Assembly: GCF_000169455.1 (NCBI RefSeq)
Contig: NZ_AAYC01000021.1
Location: 1-56,733 of the forward strand
Reading direction: 5' to 3'
Source: Roseobacter sp. SK209-2-6
Lineage (GTDB): Bacteria > Pseudomonadota > Alphaproteobacteria > Rhodobacterales > Rhodobacteraceae
Length of the DNA: 56,733 bases
In this document: positions 1 to 9,097 of the stretch, piece after piece
Numbering within the stretch: the stretch's first letter is position 1
Layout: every line of letters starts with the position of its first letter
Position numbers and translations under genes: made by a program
Notes under the pieces: generated by a model
Databases searched by the model: none
What the model was told of the DNA's origin: nothing
The model's input: the letters and a program-made list of their open reading frames with translations, nothing else

Positions 1-17
1 CGGGCCCAACGGGAAGA

Positions 18-37
18 GATCTCTTACTCAAGAGATC
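18..37. repeat. Small hairpin with AAGAGATC half-sites, downstream of selD
   Basis: GATCTCTT and AAGAGATC form a perfect 8-bp stem with loop ACTC. The left arm is also part of a perfect 12-bp palindrome AAGAGATCTCTT at 14-25, so the half-site occurs three times in 24 bp. It lies past the 3' end of the leftward selD gene. There is no T-run on either side, so it is not a standard terminator. Confidence 0.35.
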
Positions 38-71
38 GATGACAGGCGGGAGCGCATCGGAGTATGAAGGC

Positions 72-2231
72 CTAAAGCAGAGAGATGGAGGGAGGGCCGG
101 AGGCAAGTTGGCCGATGCAAGCGGCCTGGTATCCATTGTCGCGCAGTTCCTGAATAAGCAATTCAACTTGATCCGGGGAGACGGCTGCTAACAGCCCCCC
201 AGCGGTCTGTGGGTCAAACAGCAGAGATACCGCTGGCATACCCGCCAACTCCGGTGCAAGCGCCAGGTTGTCTTTAAACAAGGAAGAGCGGGTCCCGGCA
301 TCCGAGAGCGCAGCAGCACCTGGCATCTGCGGTATCGCAGACATGTCGAGCTGCGCCCCGAGGTCAGAAGCCTCGCAAATACCCAGAAGGTGACCGGTCA
401 AGCCAAAGCCCGTTACATCGGTCATAGCATTGGCCCCCCTCAGGATCGTAGCGGCTTTCCCTTGCGCCTGGCACATCAAGGTCAAGGCTGCGGCAACATC
501 TGCCCCCTGGGCCTCGCCGGCCATCTCCGCGGCCATCAAAACACCGGAGCCGATAGGTTTGGTCAAGATCAGATGATCCCCCGCCTGTGCCCCTGCCAGT
601 GTTATGGGCCTATCACTACACAGGCCCGTAACAGTGAAGCCAATCGACAGCTCATCCCCTAGGGACGTATGACCGCCGACGATCTCGGCTCCGGCTTCCT
701 GGAAAACCTGGCTGGCACCCTGCATGATTTCCCGCAGCGTGCGTTCCTGCACTTTGGGCGAAAGACGTGGGAGGATCAGATTTGCGGTGGCGGCCTGTGG
801 CGTCGCACCCATCGCCCAAATGTCCCCTAGCGCATGGACCGCAGCGATACGCGCCATCAGATAGGGGTCTTGGGTAAAGGCGCGCAGATGATCGGTGCTG
901 ATCACCTGCCGGGCCTCACCGATGCGTAAAACAGCTGCATCATCGCCGGGCAGGCTTTCGATATCCGCGCGTTGCGAGGGGGGCAGATCAGCCAGGGCTG
1001 CGCGCAAGGCTAGGCGCCCTGCCTTGGCCCCGCAACCGCCACACATGGGCTTTTCACCCAGCGCATCCGGCAGGTCATCGGTATGTTCTGGCGGCAGTTC
1101 AGCAGGCTCCATTTTGGGGAGTTCGCGGAATTTTTCCATGAAGTTCCGATCGATCCGGTCCTTCCAGCGCCAGACTAGAGGCCCTGCGAACTGTTGTCCA
1201 AAACGATCCCCCAAAGCCTCTTGGCTGCCCAGAGAAATGAGCTTTAGATAGTCTTGTTGGGGCTGGTAGCGTCGCAGTGGATCCCCTGTCAGCAGGGCAC
1301 GCATATTGTGAAACAGCACCGGTGCCTGACGCACTGCATAGACCCCGGCCTTGGGGCGCGGCGCATGAGAGAGATGGGCACAGTCCCCGGTGGCAAAGAT
1401 GGCGGGATCCGAACTTTGCAGGGTCTCGCCAACCTGAATAAATCCGTCTTGCAGTGCCAGCCCTGACTGGGAGAGCCAATCATGTGGCCGCGCGCCTGCG
1501 GCACCGGTGGTGAAATCCGCAAGCACAGAGCGCCCATCGGTGAGAAGGATGCGATCCGCCTCGACCCGGGCAATCTCTGCATTCTCAACAAGGGAGACGC
1601 GGTGTTCGCTGAAGGCACGCAACATCTGTTTGCGCAGTCTGGGTGTTGCTTGCCCCAGAACAGGGCCGCTGTCGATCAATGTGGCAATGCCCAGGCGTCC
1701 TCGCAGTTTCAGGGCATAGGCCATGGCAAGGACCAACTCGGCCCCGGCCACCCCACCGCCGATGACGGCGATATTGACCGGGCCTGTCCCCTCGCGGAAT
1801 TCCTGCCAGGATTGGGCAAAGGGGCCAAGGGGTTTGGCTGGTATGCCATGTTCTGCAAAACCGGGCATCCCGGGCATCTGCGAGGTTATCCCTACATCGA
1901 CCGAGGCCAGATCAAAGACGATCGGGGGGCGCCCGGTCACATGAACTTCGCGGGCCTCAGGATCCAAGTGTTCCGCTGCGCCTAGGATGACTCGCGCCCC
2001 GGCAAAACGCGCCAGCCTCACCAGATCGATATCCAGCTCCTCACGCGTGTAGTGGCCCGCCACAAAGCCCGGCAACATGCCTGAGTAGGGCGCGGTAGGG
2101 CCGGGATTGATCACCGTGAGTCGCGCACCGGGCAGGGGTTTCATCCCCCATTTCAGCAAAAAAAGCGCATGGGTATGTCCGCCTCCGATCAAAACCACAT
2201 CCTGGGTTGCGGGCAGAGGGGGGCTATGCAT
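72..2231 (-). CDS. selD: Selenide, water dikinase fused to an NADH-dehydrogenase-like flavoprotein
   Basis: SelD makes selenophosphate from selenide and ATP, the selenium donor for selenocysteine and for tRNA 2-selenouridine. The protein has 719 residues, about twice a plain SelD. Residues 1-370 are a pyridine-nucleotide-disulfide oxidoreductase with two dinucleotide folds (GGGHTH near 16, IAVIGGGVAGAE near 154) and an ATGDCAHL motif near 280. Residues from about 390 are SelD, starting with CGGCGAK at 397-403, where a Cys and the Lys correspond to the catalytic pair of the family; the reactive position holds Cys, not selenocysteine. Such NDH-SelD fusions are known in bacteria. The flavin domain may feed reduced selenium to the kinase, but that is inference. 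It lies 111 bp downstream of mrpG in the same direction. No other selenium gene is in the window. Confidence 0.93.
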   Translation of the reverse strand: MHSPPLPATQDVVLIGGGHTHALFLLKWGMKPLPGARLTVINPGPTAPYSGMLPGFVAGHYTREELDIDLVRLARFAGARVILGAAEHLDPEAREVHVTGRPPIVFDLASVDVGITSQMPGMPGFAEHGIPAKPLGPFAQSWQEFREGTGPVNIAVIGGGVAGAELVLAMAYALKLRGRLGIATLIDSGPVLGQATPRLRKQMLRAFSEHRVSLVENAEIARVEADRILLTDGRSVLADFTTGAAGARPHDWLSQSGLALQDGFIQVGETLQSSDPAIFATGDCAHLSHAPRPKAGVYAVRQAPVLFHNMRALLTGDPLRRYQPQQDYLKLISLGSQEALGDRFGQQFAGPLVWRWKDRIDRNFMEKFRELPKMEPAELPPEHTDDLPDALGEKPMCGGCGAKAGRLALRAALADLPPSQRADIESLPGDDAAVLRIGEARQVISTDHLRAFTQDPYLMARIAAVHALGDIWAMGATPQAATANLILPRLSPKVQERTLREIMQGASQVFQEAGAEIVGGHTSLGDELSIGFTVTGLCSDRPITLAGAQAGDHLILTKPIGSGVLMAAEMAGEAQGADVAAALTLMCQAQGKAATILRGANAMTDVTGFGLTGHLLGICEASDLGAQLDMSAIPQMPGAAALSDAGTRSSLFKDNLALAPELAGMPAVSLLFDPQTAGGLLAAVSPDQVELLIQELRDNGYQAACIGQLASGPPSISLL

Positions 2232-2262
2232 GGGCTCTTATGCCTTTTGATAAAACTCACAT

Positions 2263-2286
2263 TGCAGCCCTTTTGGCAGGGCTGCA
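2263..2286 (-). terminator. Weak hairpin between mrpG and selD
   Basis: TGCAGCCC and GGGCTGCA form a perfect 8-bp stem with loop TTTTGGCA. On the minus strand it is followed only by a mixed AATGTGAGTTTT tail. It could end or attenuate the mrp transcript before selD, but the T-run is late. Confidence 0.35.
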
Positions 2287-2342
2287 TTCGGATCTCTTTG
2301 AGATAGGGCAAGAAAGAGGGGAAAACGCATCCTTTGCTGGGA

Positions 2343-2741
2343 CTAGGCAGAGGATTGCTTCTCTTCTTCGCCCTCAGGCTCAACGTCATGGGTCGCCCAG
2401 ATCCCGTCTTCACCGGCGGGGGGCAGGCTTTTGAGTGTTTCATGCCGGTGCAGATGCACCTTGGCAATGAACAAGGCTGTGACCGGAGCTGTCAGAAACA
2501 GGAAGAGGGTGATCATCACCTCATGCAGCGACAGGTGGCCTTCGACTGCGATGCCATGCACCATCGAGGCCAGAAGCACGCCACCAACCCCAAGGGTTGT
2601 TGCCTTGGTAGGGGCGTGCAGGCGTGACATGGGGTCATTGAGTTTGATCAGGCCAAAGGAGCCGACAAAGCCAAAGATCCCTGCCATGATCAGGAAACCC
2701 GCGATCAGATATTCGGTTATCATGCCCAGCCCCTCCATCAT
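2343..2741 (-). CDS. mrpG: Na+/H+ antiporter subunit G (MrpG/MnhG)
   Basis: Last subunit of the multisubunit cation/proton antiporter in the inner membrane. It has 132 residues, usual for the family. Three hydrophobic helices lie in the first 100 residues, with the family-typical LKLNDPMSRLH-like stretch (LIKLNDPMSRLHAPTKA) near residue 33. The C-terminus is charged and cytoplasmic (EGEEEK). Its start overlaps the mrpF stop in an ATGA, so the two are translationally coupled. Confidence 0.95.
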   Translation of the reverse strand: MMEGLGMITEYLIAGFLIMAGIFGFVGSFGLIKLNDPMSRLHAPTKATTLGVGGVLLASMVHGIAVEGHLSLHEVMITLFLFLTAPVTALFIAKVHLHRHETLKSLPPAGEDGIWATHDVEPEGEEEKQSSA

Positions 2742-3007
2742 TCGATAATATTGCCGCGCAGGATAAAGCGGGCATAGGCAACGGTTGAGACAAAGCCGAG
2801 CATGGCGATGATGAGTGCGGCCTCAAAGAAAATCTCGGTGCCGAGCGCCAGGCCATAAAGCACCATGAGGGCCAGGGCATTGATGAACATGGAATCCAGC
2901 GCCAGGATCCGGTCGGCGATTTCCTCGGCTGATAGGATCTTCCAGAGGTTCATCAGAACCGCCAAGGCAAAGCAGACAAAGGCAAAGAGGGCAGCATAGG
3001 TAATCAT
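2738..3007 (-). CDS. mrpF: Na+/H+ antiporter subunit F (MrpF/MnhF)
   Basis: Small subunit of the Mrp antiporter, 89 residues with three predicted transmembrane helices. The central segment ADRILALDSMFINAL at about 31-45 is the hallmark of MrpF. It overlaps mrpE upstream and mrpG downstream by ATGA junctions, so it sits inside a coupled operon. Confidence 0.95.
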   Translation of the reverse strand: MITYAALFAFVCFALAVLMNLWKILSAEEIADRILALDSMFINALALMVLYGLALGTEIFFEAALIIAMLGFVSTVAYARFILRGNIIE

Positions 3008-3501
3008 TCAAAGATCTCCATCAGGCGGCGCTCATAGCGCTGTTTGATCTCATCTCGCACCGCCTCGGGGTCCTCGGCATCCAGGCAATGCACCAAAAGG
3101 GCGTGACCCTCGGCGGAGAGGTCCGCAGAAACCGTGCCAGGGGTCATGGTGATGGTGCCCGCCAGGGCGGTGATGGCCTCGGGTGTTTTGAGGTCCAGTG
3201 GGACAGTGACCCAGCGCGGCTGGCGTCGGCTGTTGGGTTTGAACAGCACGATGCGTGCGACGGTGATATTGGCCATGACAATATCCCAGAGCACAATCAG
3301 AATATAGGCCGCGATCTTATGCGGTTTTTTCATCCGGGCTTGCTCTGGCCAATAGGGCTGGGTCAGGAAGGGGATCACCAGCCCCAAAAGAAAGCCGAAG
3401 ACCAGCGAATTCAGGGTCCAGCTGCTGGCCAGCAAGACCCAGGTGAGGGTCAAAAGCAACGTAAGGATGGGGTGCGGGATGACCCTGCGGAATAGTCTCA
3501 T
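3004..3501 (-). CDS. mrpE: Na+/H+ antiporter subunit E (MrpE/MnhE)
   Basis: Mrp antiporter subunit E, 165 residues. Two hydrophobic helices at the N-terminus (LTLLLTLTWVLLASSW) are followed by a soluble domain holding the family motif TITMTPGTVSADL. The frame is open further upstream to 3612, but that would run into mrpD. The ATG at 3501 is preceded by AGGAAAGGATC and begins the family-typical MRLFRRV, so it is chosen. It lies 13 bp after the mrpD stop and overlaps mrpF by ATGA. Confidence 0.93.
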   Translation of the reverse strand: MRLFRRVIPHPILTLLLTLTWVLLASSWTLNSLVFGFLLGLVIPFLTQPYWPEQARMKKPHKIAAYILIVLWDIVMANITVARIVLFKPNSRRQPRWVTVPLDLKTPEAITALAGTITMTPGTVSADLSAEGHALLVHCLDAEDPEAVRDEIKQRYERRLMEIFE

Positions 3502-3514
3502 GGCCGATCCTTTC

Positions 3515-5077
3515 CTATTTGCTTGCGCCGCCAAGAACGGCGTCGATATAGATCTGCGGATCATAGAGCTGTTCAGCCGTGGCCGCGGCATATTTGGTGG
3601 CGGGTCCCGCAAAGGCTGTCAGCAGGACCAAACCAGCCAGCAGGGCAAAGCAGGCAACAAAGGGCAGGGCAGCCCGGTTTCGCGCCGCGTCTTCCGCTAG
3701 ATCCTCTTGGCTTCGCTGTTCTCCTCCCTGTGAGGCATCATCGCTACCTTCAGCAGCCATAGCGTGGCTTTTCCAGAACAACAGGCTGCCCGCCCGTGCC
3801 AGGCCAAGAATGGACACCAGCGAGCCTAGCAGAACCACGGTCCAGATCCACCAGGCGTGGCTGCTCTCGCGCGCGGCATCCAGTACCAGAAGCTTGCCCA
3901 GAAAGCCCGAAAGCGGCGGCATACCCGCCATGGCGATGGCACCGGCAAAGAAGAGCGATGCAATCAGACCGCTTTGCGGCATTGGCTTCTTGGCGACAAT
4001 CTCAATCCCTTGCCGTTCCGAAACCAGATCCACCACCAGAAACAGAAAGGCCGTCGCCAGGGTGGAATGCAACAGATAGTAGAGCGCCGCAGAGGTGCCT
4101 TCAGGAGTGAACAGCGCAATCGCAGTCAGCAGAGTGCCCATGGATGTGATCGCACCAAAGGCCACCAGACGCCCGATACGATAAGAGCCCAGGATGCCGA
4201 TGGCCCCGATACCCAGGGTGACCAGGGCTGCGGGCAGTAGCCAAGCGCCCGAGAGGCCCGCAGTGATGGCCAGATCAGGGCCAAAGACCAGTGTGTACAT
4301 GCGCAGGATGGCATAGGCGCCAACCTTGGTCATGATGGCAAAGAGCGCTGCAATCGGCAGCGGCGCATTGGCGTAGGAGGCTGGCAGCCAGAAATGCAGC
4401 GGAATGACCGCCGCCTTGATGGCGAAGACCAGGAGCAGCATCACAGCACCCACCCGCAAGAGGGCGGTATCCTCAGCTGGCAGCTCTGCCACTCTCACAG
4501 CTAGGTCCGCCATATTGAGCGTGCCGGTCACCGAATAGAGCGTTCCCAGCGCGAACAGAAAGAGGGTCGAACCCAGGAGATTATAGACCACATATTGCAC
4601 ACCGGCCTGAAAACGCCGGGTGCCGCCCGCGTGGATCATCAACCCATAAGAGGCAATCAGAAGCACTTCGAAGAAGACAAAGAGGTTGAAGGCATCGCCG
4701 GTCAGAAAGGCGCCCTGGATACCCATCAGCTGAAACTGGAACAGGGCATGGAAATTGGCGCCGCGCTTATCCCAGCCAGAGCCAACCACATAGAGGTTTA
4801 CCACCAGCGCCAGCACTGAGGTAAGCAGCACCATCAGGGCCGACAGCCGGTCGAGCACCAGAACGATGCCAAAGGGGGCGGGCCAGGCGCCGAGCTCATA
4901 GACCTGTACAGAGCCATCTGCCGCCTGTGCGGCCTGCACCAGAGAGACCGCGACCAGTACCACCGAGCAGGCCAGTGAAAAGATCCGCGTGAGATCCAGA
5001 TGATGGCGCACCACCATGATGATAAAGGGCGCGACCAGGGCGGGCAGGACGACCGGCGCAATCAGGAAATGGTTCAT
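3515..5077 (-). CDS. mrpD: Na+/H+ antiporter subunit D (MrpD/MnhD)
   Basis: Proton/cation-translocating subunit related to complex I subunits NuoM/NuoN. It has 520 residues and about 14 transmembrane helices. The proton_antipo_M core (about 120-420) includes FFEVLLIASYGLMIHAGG with the conserved membrane Glu, and the Lys-bearing IKAAVIPLHFWLPASYANAP. A soluble insert rich in Glu/Asp/Gln (MAAEGSDDASQGGEQRSQED) lies near residue 437, before the last helix. The start overlaps the mrpC stop as ATGA. Confidence 0.96.
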   Translation of the reverse strand: MNHFLIAPVVLPALVAPFIIMVVRHHLDLTRIFSLACSVVLVAVSLVQAAQAADGSVQVYELGAWPAPFGIVLVLDRLSALMVLLTSVLALVVNLYVVGSGWDKRGANFHALFQFQLMGIQGAFLTGDAFNLFVFFEVLLIASYGLMIHAGGTRRFQAGVQYVVYNLLGSTLFLFALGTLYSVTGTLNMADLAVRVAELPAEDTALLRVGAVMLLLVFAIKAAVIPLHFWLPASYANAPLPIAALFAIMTKVGAYAILRMYTLVFGPDLAITAGLSGAWLLPAALVTLGIGAIGILGSYRIGRLVAFGAITSMGTLLTAIALFTPEGTSAALYYLLHSTLATAFLFLVVDLVSERQGIEIVAKKPMPQSGLIASLFFAGAIAMAGMPPLSGFLGKLLVLDAARESSHAWWIWTVVLLGSLVSILGLARAGSLLFWKSHAMAAEGSDDASQGGEQRSQEDLAEDAARNRAALPFVACFALLAGLVLLTAFAGPATKYAAATAEQLYDPQIYIDAVLGGASK

Positions 5078-5427
5078 GCGTTCTCTCCCTCGTCTTCCGG
5101 GTGGTCGGGCATGTCGATGCGGTCATCGCGGGAAGAGAGATAGGCGGCCAGCGCAATCATCACCACCACGGCCGTCATGCCAAAGGAGATCACGATCGCC
5201 GTCAGCACCAGCGCCTGGGGCAGCGGGTCGGTATAGGCGATCTCCTCATATTTGTTGAGGATCGGGGGCGCATTCACCGCCAGCCGACCAGTGGCAAAGA
5301 GGAAGATATTGACCCCATAGGTCAAAAGCGAAAGGCCCAGGATCACCGGAAAGGTCTGGCGGCGCAGGATCAGATAGATCCCGGCAGCGGTAAGGACCCC
5401 TACGGCGGAGGCAACCAGGAGTTCCAT
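5074..5427 (-). CDS. mrpC: Na+/H+ antiporter subunit C (MrpC/MnhC, NuoK-like)
   Basis: Subunit C, 117 residues with three transmembrane helices, homologous to NuoK of complex I. The stretch GLSLLTYGVNIFLFATG near 32-48 and DPLPQALVLTAIVISFGMTA near 87 are family signatures. It starts 2 bp after the mrpA stop and overlaps mrpD by ATGA. The charged tail (DDRIDMPDHPEDEGE) faces the cytoplasm by inference. Confidence 0.95.
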   Translation of the reverse strand: MELLVASAVGVLTAAGIYLILRRQTFPVILGLSLLTYGVNIFLFATGRLAVNAPPILNKYEEIAYTDPLPQALVLTAIVISFGMTAVVVMIALAAYLSSRDDRIDMPDHPEDEGENA

Positions 5428-5429
5428 GC

Positions 5430-8294
5430 TCAGACCTCGTCACTGTTTTGTTGCGGCGCGTCATCGCGGGCCGGGTTGATATCCATGGCGTGTTCGGTGC
5501 TCATACCCGGTTGCCAGGCAAAGCGGGCAAGGCTCTCCAGTGCCAAAAGGACCGCGCCCACCACGGCGAGGAAGACCCCAAGGTCAAAGAGCGCGGCGGT
5601 GGCCCATTCAAACTTCTCCAGCGGTGGCCAGTAGAGATAGCCGTAATCGCTGGTGAGGAAGGGCATGTCGTTGAACCAGGCGCCGAGGCCTGTGGCTGCT
5701 GCGATCAGGACGCCAGAGCCGATGATGCCATGATAAAACACCCGCTGCCGCTCGGAGGCCCAGGTAAAGCCGGAGGCCATATATTGCATCAAAAGCGCAA
5801 TCGCGGCGATCAGACCGGCGATAAAACCGCCACCGGGCAGGTTATGGCCACGGAAGAAGATATAGGCAGCAACCATCAGCGCCAGCGGCATCATCACGCG
5901 AGTGGCGACAACCATCATCATCGGATGGGCATCCCCAGCCTGCGGCATGTCAGGCTTGCGGTTGAGCAGATAGGCCCGCACGCGGGTGCCCAGTACCGCT
6001 TCGGTCAAGGCAAAGATCACCAGGGCCGCAATGCCCAGAACGATGATTTCACCAAAGGTGTCATAGCCCCGGAAGTCCACCAGGATGACGTTCACCACAT
6101 TGGTGCCGCCGCCGCCTTTGTAGGAATTGGCCAGGTGATATTCCGAGATCGAGGGCATGGCGAAATCGCGCAGCATCAGCGCATAGATCAGCGCGCTTGC
6201 GCCCAAGCCGCCGATGACAGCAATGGCGCCGTCACGAGCCCGCACCCAATTGGGCGCTTTGATAGGGCTTTCCTTGGGCATGAAGTTCAGCGCCAGAAGC
6301 AGCAGAACCATGGTCACAACCTCGACGGACAGCTGGGTCAGTGCCAGATCGGGCGCCGAAAGATAGTTGAAGCCCATGGAGACCACCAGGCCAACCACGC
6401 CGATCAGCACCAGCGACAGTTGGCGCTGGCGGTGCTTGGCGACGACAGCGCCGGTGGCGATGACTAGGCAGAACCAGGCGATCAGCGGGATAGGTCCGAC
6501 ATTCTGCACCTCACGGGTAGCCGCTGCCAAGGTGCCTCCCTGATAGGCGTAGTAGCTGATGCCGATGATAAAGAGCATCATCACAAAGGCATAGCGGGTG
6601 ATGGCCCCATTATGCAGCCCGTCGGTGATCAGCTGCGCCAGCTTGGTCAGCCCATGCATCAGGCGGTCAAAGATGGCTTTTGCTTCGGGACGAGGAGCGG
6701 CCTCCCAGGCTGCCTGAAGGGGGCGGTGTAGTTTCAGCAAAAGCGCGCCACCCAGAACCGCAGCAATCGACATGTAGAGCGCCGGCGTCAGCCCATGCCA
6801 GAGCTTGAGCGAGTAATAGGGCAGATCATTGCCGCCAGTGACCGCGCCTGCGGCAACGGCAACCATGGGGCCGGCGAGTTTTGCCGAGAATAAGCCAATC
6901 AGGATCACCAAGGTGATCAGGAAGGCCGGGCCAAGCCACATGCCGGGACCCGGATCATGGGGCTGTGCGGGATAGTCGCTGCGCTTGGGGCCCAGGAAAA
7001 CATGCACGATGAAGCGGAATGAGTAAGCGGCAGAGAACAGTGCTGCAATCAGGGCCAGGCCCGGCACCAGATAGTGTGATCCGCCCCAGAGGGTATGCAC
7101 GGTCTCTTCCAGCATCATTTCCTTGGAGAGGAAGCCGTTGAAGGGTGGAATGCCTGCCATCGACAAAGATGCGACCAAGACAATGGTAAAGGTCACCGGC
7201 ATCAAATGGCGCAGCCCGCCCAGGCGTTTGATGTCGCGGGTATGGGCCTCATGATCCACAATACCAGCAGACATGAAGAGCGCGGCCTTGAAGGTCGCAT
7301 GGTTGATGATGTGGAAGACAGCGGCCACCGCTGCGATCTTGGTGCCAAAACCCAGCAGCATGGTGATGAGGCCCAGGTGGCTGACGGTGGAGAAGGCCAG
7401 AAGCGCCTTCAGGTCATCCTTGAACAGGGCAATCACCGCCCCCAGCAGCATGGTAATCAGCCCGGTTGTGGCGACGATATAGAACCACTCCGGCGTGCCT
7501 GCCAGAACCGGCCAGAGCCGCGCCATCAGGAAGAGCCCGGCTTTCACCATGGTGGCGGAATGCAGATAGGCGGAGACCGGCGTCGGTGCGGCCATGGCGT
7601 GCGGCAGCCAGAAATGGAATGGGAACTGCGCCGATTTGGTGAAACAGCCCAAGAGGATCAGGATCAGCGCAGGCAGATAGAGCGGGGAGGCCTGGATCAG
7701 GTCTTTGTTTTGCAGAATGACGCTCAGATCATAGGAGCCGACGATATGGCCGAGGATCAGCATCCCTGCAATCATCGCCAGCCCGCCAGACCCAGTGACA
7801 GCCAGCGCCATGCGCGCGCCCTGGCGCCCTTCGGGCAGGTGCTTCCAATAGCCGATCAGCAGGAAGGAGGAGAGCGAAGTGAGCTCCCAGAATACCAGCA
7901 ACAATAGAATGTTATCGGACAGAACAATACCAACCATCGCGCCTTGGAAGAGCAGGAGGTAAGTATAGAACTGCCCCATCGGATCTTCGCGTGAGAGGTA
8001 AAACCGCGCGTAAAGAATGATCAGCAACCCAATGCCTAAGATGAGCGTGGCAAAGAGAAAACCCAGACCATCGAGGAAGAAGTTCGCGTTCAGCCCCAGG
8101 CCGGGCAGCCAGTCAAAGCGCGCCTGCACCACCTCACCGTTGAAAACGGCCGGGATGTGCAGCATCAGGCCGGTGAAGGCCAGAAAAGTCGTCAGCCCCG
8201 CCGCCGAGGCCGAGGCATTGCGCCCGGCGCGGATCAGCAGCGCGGGGAATACGGCGCCGAGAAAGGGCAGGGCCGCAATCAAAAACAGGGACAC
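5430..8294 (-). CDS. mrpA: Na+/H+ antiporter fused subunits A and B (MrpAB)
   Basis: First gene of the mrp operon; the complex exchanges cytoplasmic Na+ for external H+ and supports pH and salt tolerance. The 954 residues hold a NuoL-like N-terminal part (about 1-500) with FWELTSLSSFLLIGYW and QFPFHFWLPHAMAAPTPVSA, a DUF4040-like section, then a MrpB-like C-terminal part from about residue 790 (GHNLPGGGFIAGLIAA). No separate mrpB exists between here and mrpC, so A and B are fused, as is usual in Alphaproteobacteria. The start codon is GTG, preceded by AGGAGA eight bases upstream. Operon order is mrpAB-C-D-E-F-G. Confidence 0.95.
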   Translation of the reverse strand: MSLFLIAALPFLGAVFPALLIRAGRNASASAAGLTTFLAFTGLMLHIPAVFNGEVVQARFDWLPGLGLNANFFLDGLGFLFATLILGIGLLIILYARFYLSREDPMGQFYTYLLLFQGAMVGIVLSDNILLLLVFWELTSLSSFLLIGYWKHLPEGRQGARMALAVTGSGGLAMIAGMLILGHIVGSYDLSVILQNKDLIQASPLYLPALILILLGCFTKSAQFPFHFWLPHAMAAPTPVSAYLHSATMVKAGLFLMARLWPVLAGTPEWFYIVATTGLITMLLGAVIALFKDDLKALLAFSTVSHLGLITMLLGFGTKIAAVAAVFHIINHATFKAALFMSAGIVDHEAHTRDIKRLGGLRHLMPVTFTIVLVASLSMAGIPPFNGFLSKEMMLEETVHTLWGGSHYLVPGLALIAALFSAAYSFRFIVHVFLGPKRSDYPAQPHDPGPGMWLGPAFLITLVILIGLFSAKLAGPMVAVAAGAVTGGNDLPYYSLKLWHGLTPALYMSIAAVLGGALLLKLHRPLQAAWEAAPRPEAKAIFDRLMHGLTKLAQLITDGLHNGAITRYAFVMMLFIIGISYYAYQGGTLAAATREVQNVGPIPLIAWFCLVIATGAVVAKHRQRQLSLVLIGVVGLVVSMGFNYLSAPDLALTQLSVEVVTMVLLLLALNFMPKESPIKAPNWVRARDGAIAVIGGLGASALIYALMLRDFAMPSISEYHLANSYKGGGGTNVVNVILVDFRGYDTFGEIIVLGIAALVIFALTEAVLGTRVRAYLLNRKPDMPQAGDAHPMMMVVATRVMMPLALMVAAYIFFRGHNLPGGGFIAGLIAAIALLMQYMASGFTWASERQRVFYHGIIGSGVLIAAATGLGAWFNDMPFLTSDYGYLYWPPLEKFEWATAALFDLGVFLAVVGAVLLALESLARFAWQPGMSTEHAMDINPARDDAPQQNSDEV

Positions 8295-8596
8295 GTGCAG
8301 TTCTCCTGGAAGGTCTTAGGCATTAGGCCAAGGCTTAGGCAATTTTTCGCAACTGTTCCAGTCCCGTGGGCGCTTTCCCAGCCAAGCGTGGTGCTTTGAC
8401 GCCATCTAGTCCTTTTCCCATGCTATTTTGAGGGCTGATTGAAGGTTTTCGTCTTGAAGTAGCCGCAGCACGGGAGAGGTTGACGAGAAATTGATCTTTG
8501 GACGCACAGCCATAGGCTGCAGCCCGGAGTGGAAGCTGATAAATCTCACTGTTAGATCTATTGATTAGTCTCGTAACGAAGAGGGCATCAGAAACA
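8295..8596. other. Divergent intergenic region: mrp leader and rhodanese promoter
   Basis: About 300 bp without a gene separates the leftward mrp operon from the rightward rhodanese gene. On the mrp side there are three TTAGGC repeats at 8316, 8323 and 8335, just upstream of the mrpA ribosome-binding site. A palindrome GGCTGCAGCC lies at 8515-8524. No convincing operator or promoter could be assigned by eye. Confidence 0.6.
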
Positions 8597-9097
8597 ATGT
8601 CTAAAAACAAGCCTGACCCTGCACCGGACGAAACAGCGCCGGTGGGCAAAACCCGCAGGCAATTCCTTCTTGGTGGCGGTGCCGTGATCGCCTTGGCCGC
8701 GGGCGGGGTCTGGTGGCAACGCCGTCAACCAGCGGCCCATGACAACCCGCGTCTTACTCCGGCAGAGGCCTATCGCAAAGCGCTTTCGGGAGACCTGACC
8801 CTGGTTGATATCCGCACCCCACAGGAGTGGCGCAGCAGTGGGGTGCCGGTTGGCGCGGTGCAGATCGATATGCGGCGCGAGGATTTCTTTGTAGCCCTGG
8901 AGGAGGCTCTTGGTGGGCGCCGTGATGCACCGGTTGCGGTGATCTGCGCCCGGGGGGGGCGTTCAGCCCGAATGAGTCTGGCGATGAAAGACGCAGGTTT
9001 CAGCAAGGTGATGGATGTGCCGGAGGGGATGTTGGGCAGCAGAGCAGGTCCGGGCTGGATCGCCGGAAACCTGCCAGTGGCGCGATGGGAGGGATGA
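8597..9097 (+). CDS. Tat-signal rhodanese-like sulfurtransferase
   Basis: Single-domain rhodanese of 166 residues, probably exported. The N-terminus has a twin-arginine signal (KTRRQFLLGGG) followed by a hydrophobic stretch to about residue 45. The rhodanese domain follows: TLVDIRTPQEW near 75 and the active-site loop CARGGRSAR near 120 with the nucleophilic Cys. The family moves sulfane sulfur between donors and thiols; the substrate is unknown. The frame is open upstream to 8561, but the ATG at 8597 gives a proper Tat signal. Its TGA overlaps the next gene's ATG (ATGA), so the two are coupled. Confidence 0.85.
   Translation: MSKNKPDPAPDETAPVGKTRRQFLLGGGAVIALAAGGVWWQRRQPAAHDNPRLTPAEAYRKALSGDLTLVDIRTPQEWRSSGVPVGAVQIDMRREDFFVALEEALGGRRDAPVAVICARGGRSARMSLAMKDAGFSKVMDVPEGMLGSRAGPGWIAGNLPVARWEG

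Noticed and set aside
5448-6467. 339-codon plus-strand frame opposite mrpA
   Set aside because: His/Gln/Gly-rich product typical of an antisense shadow of hydrophobic coding sequence.
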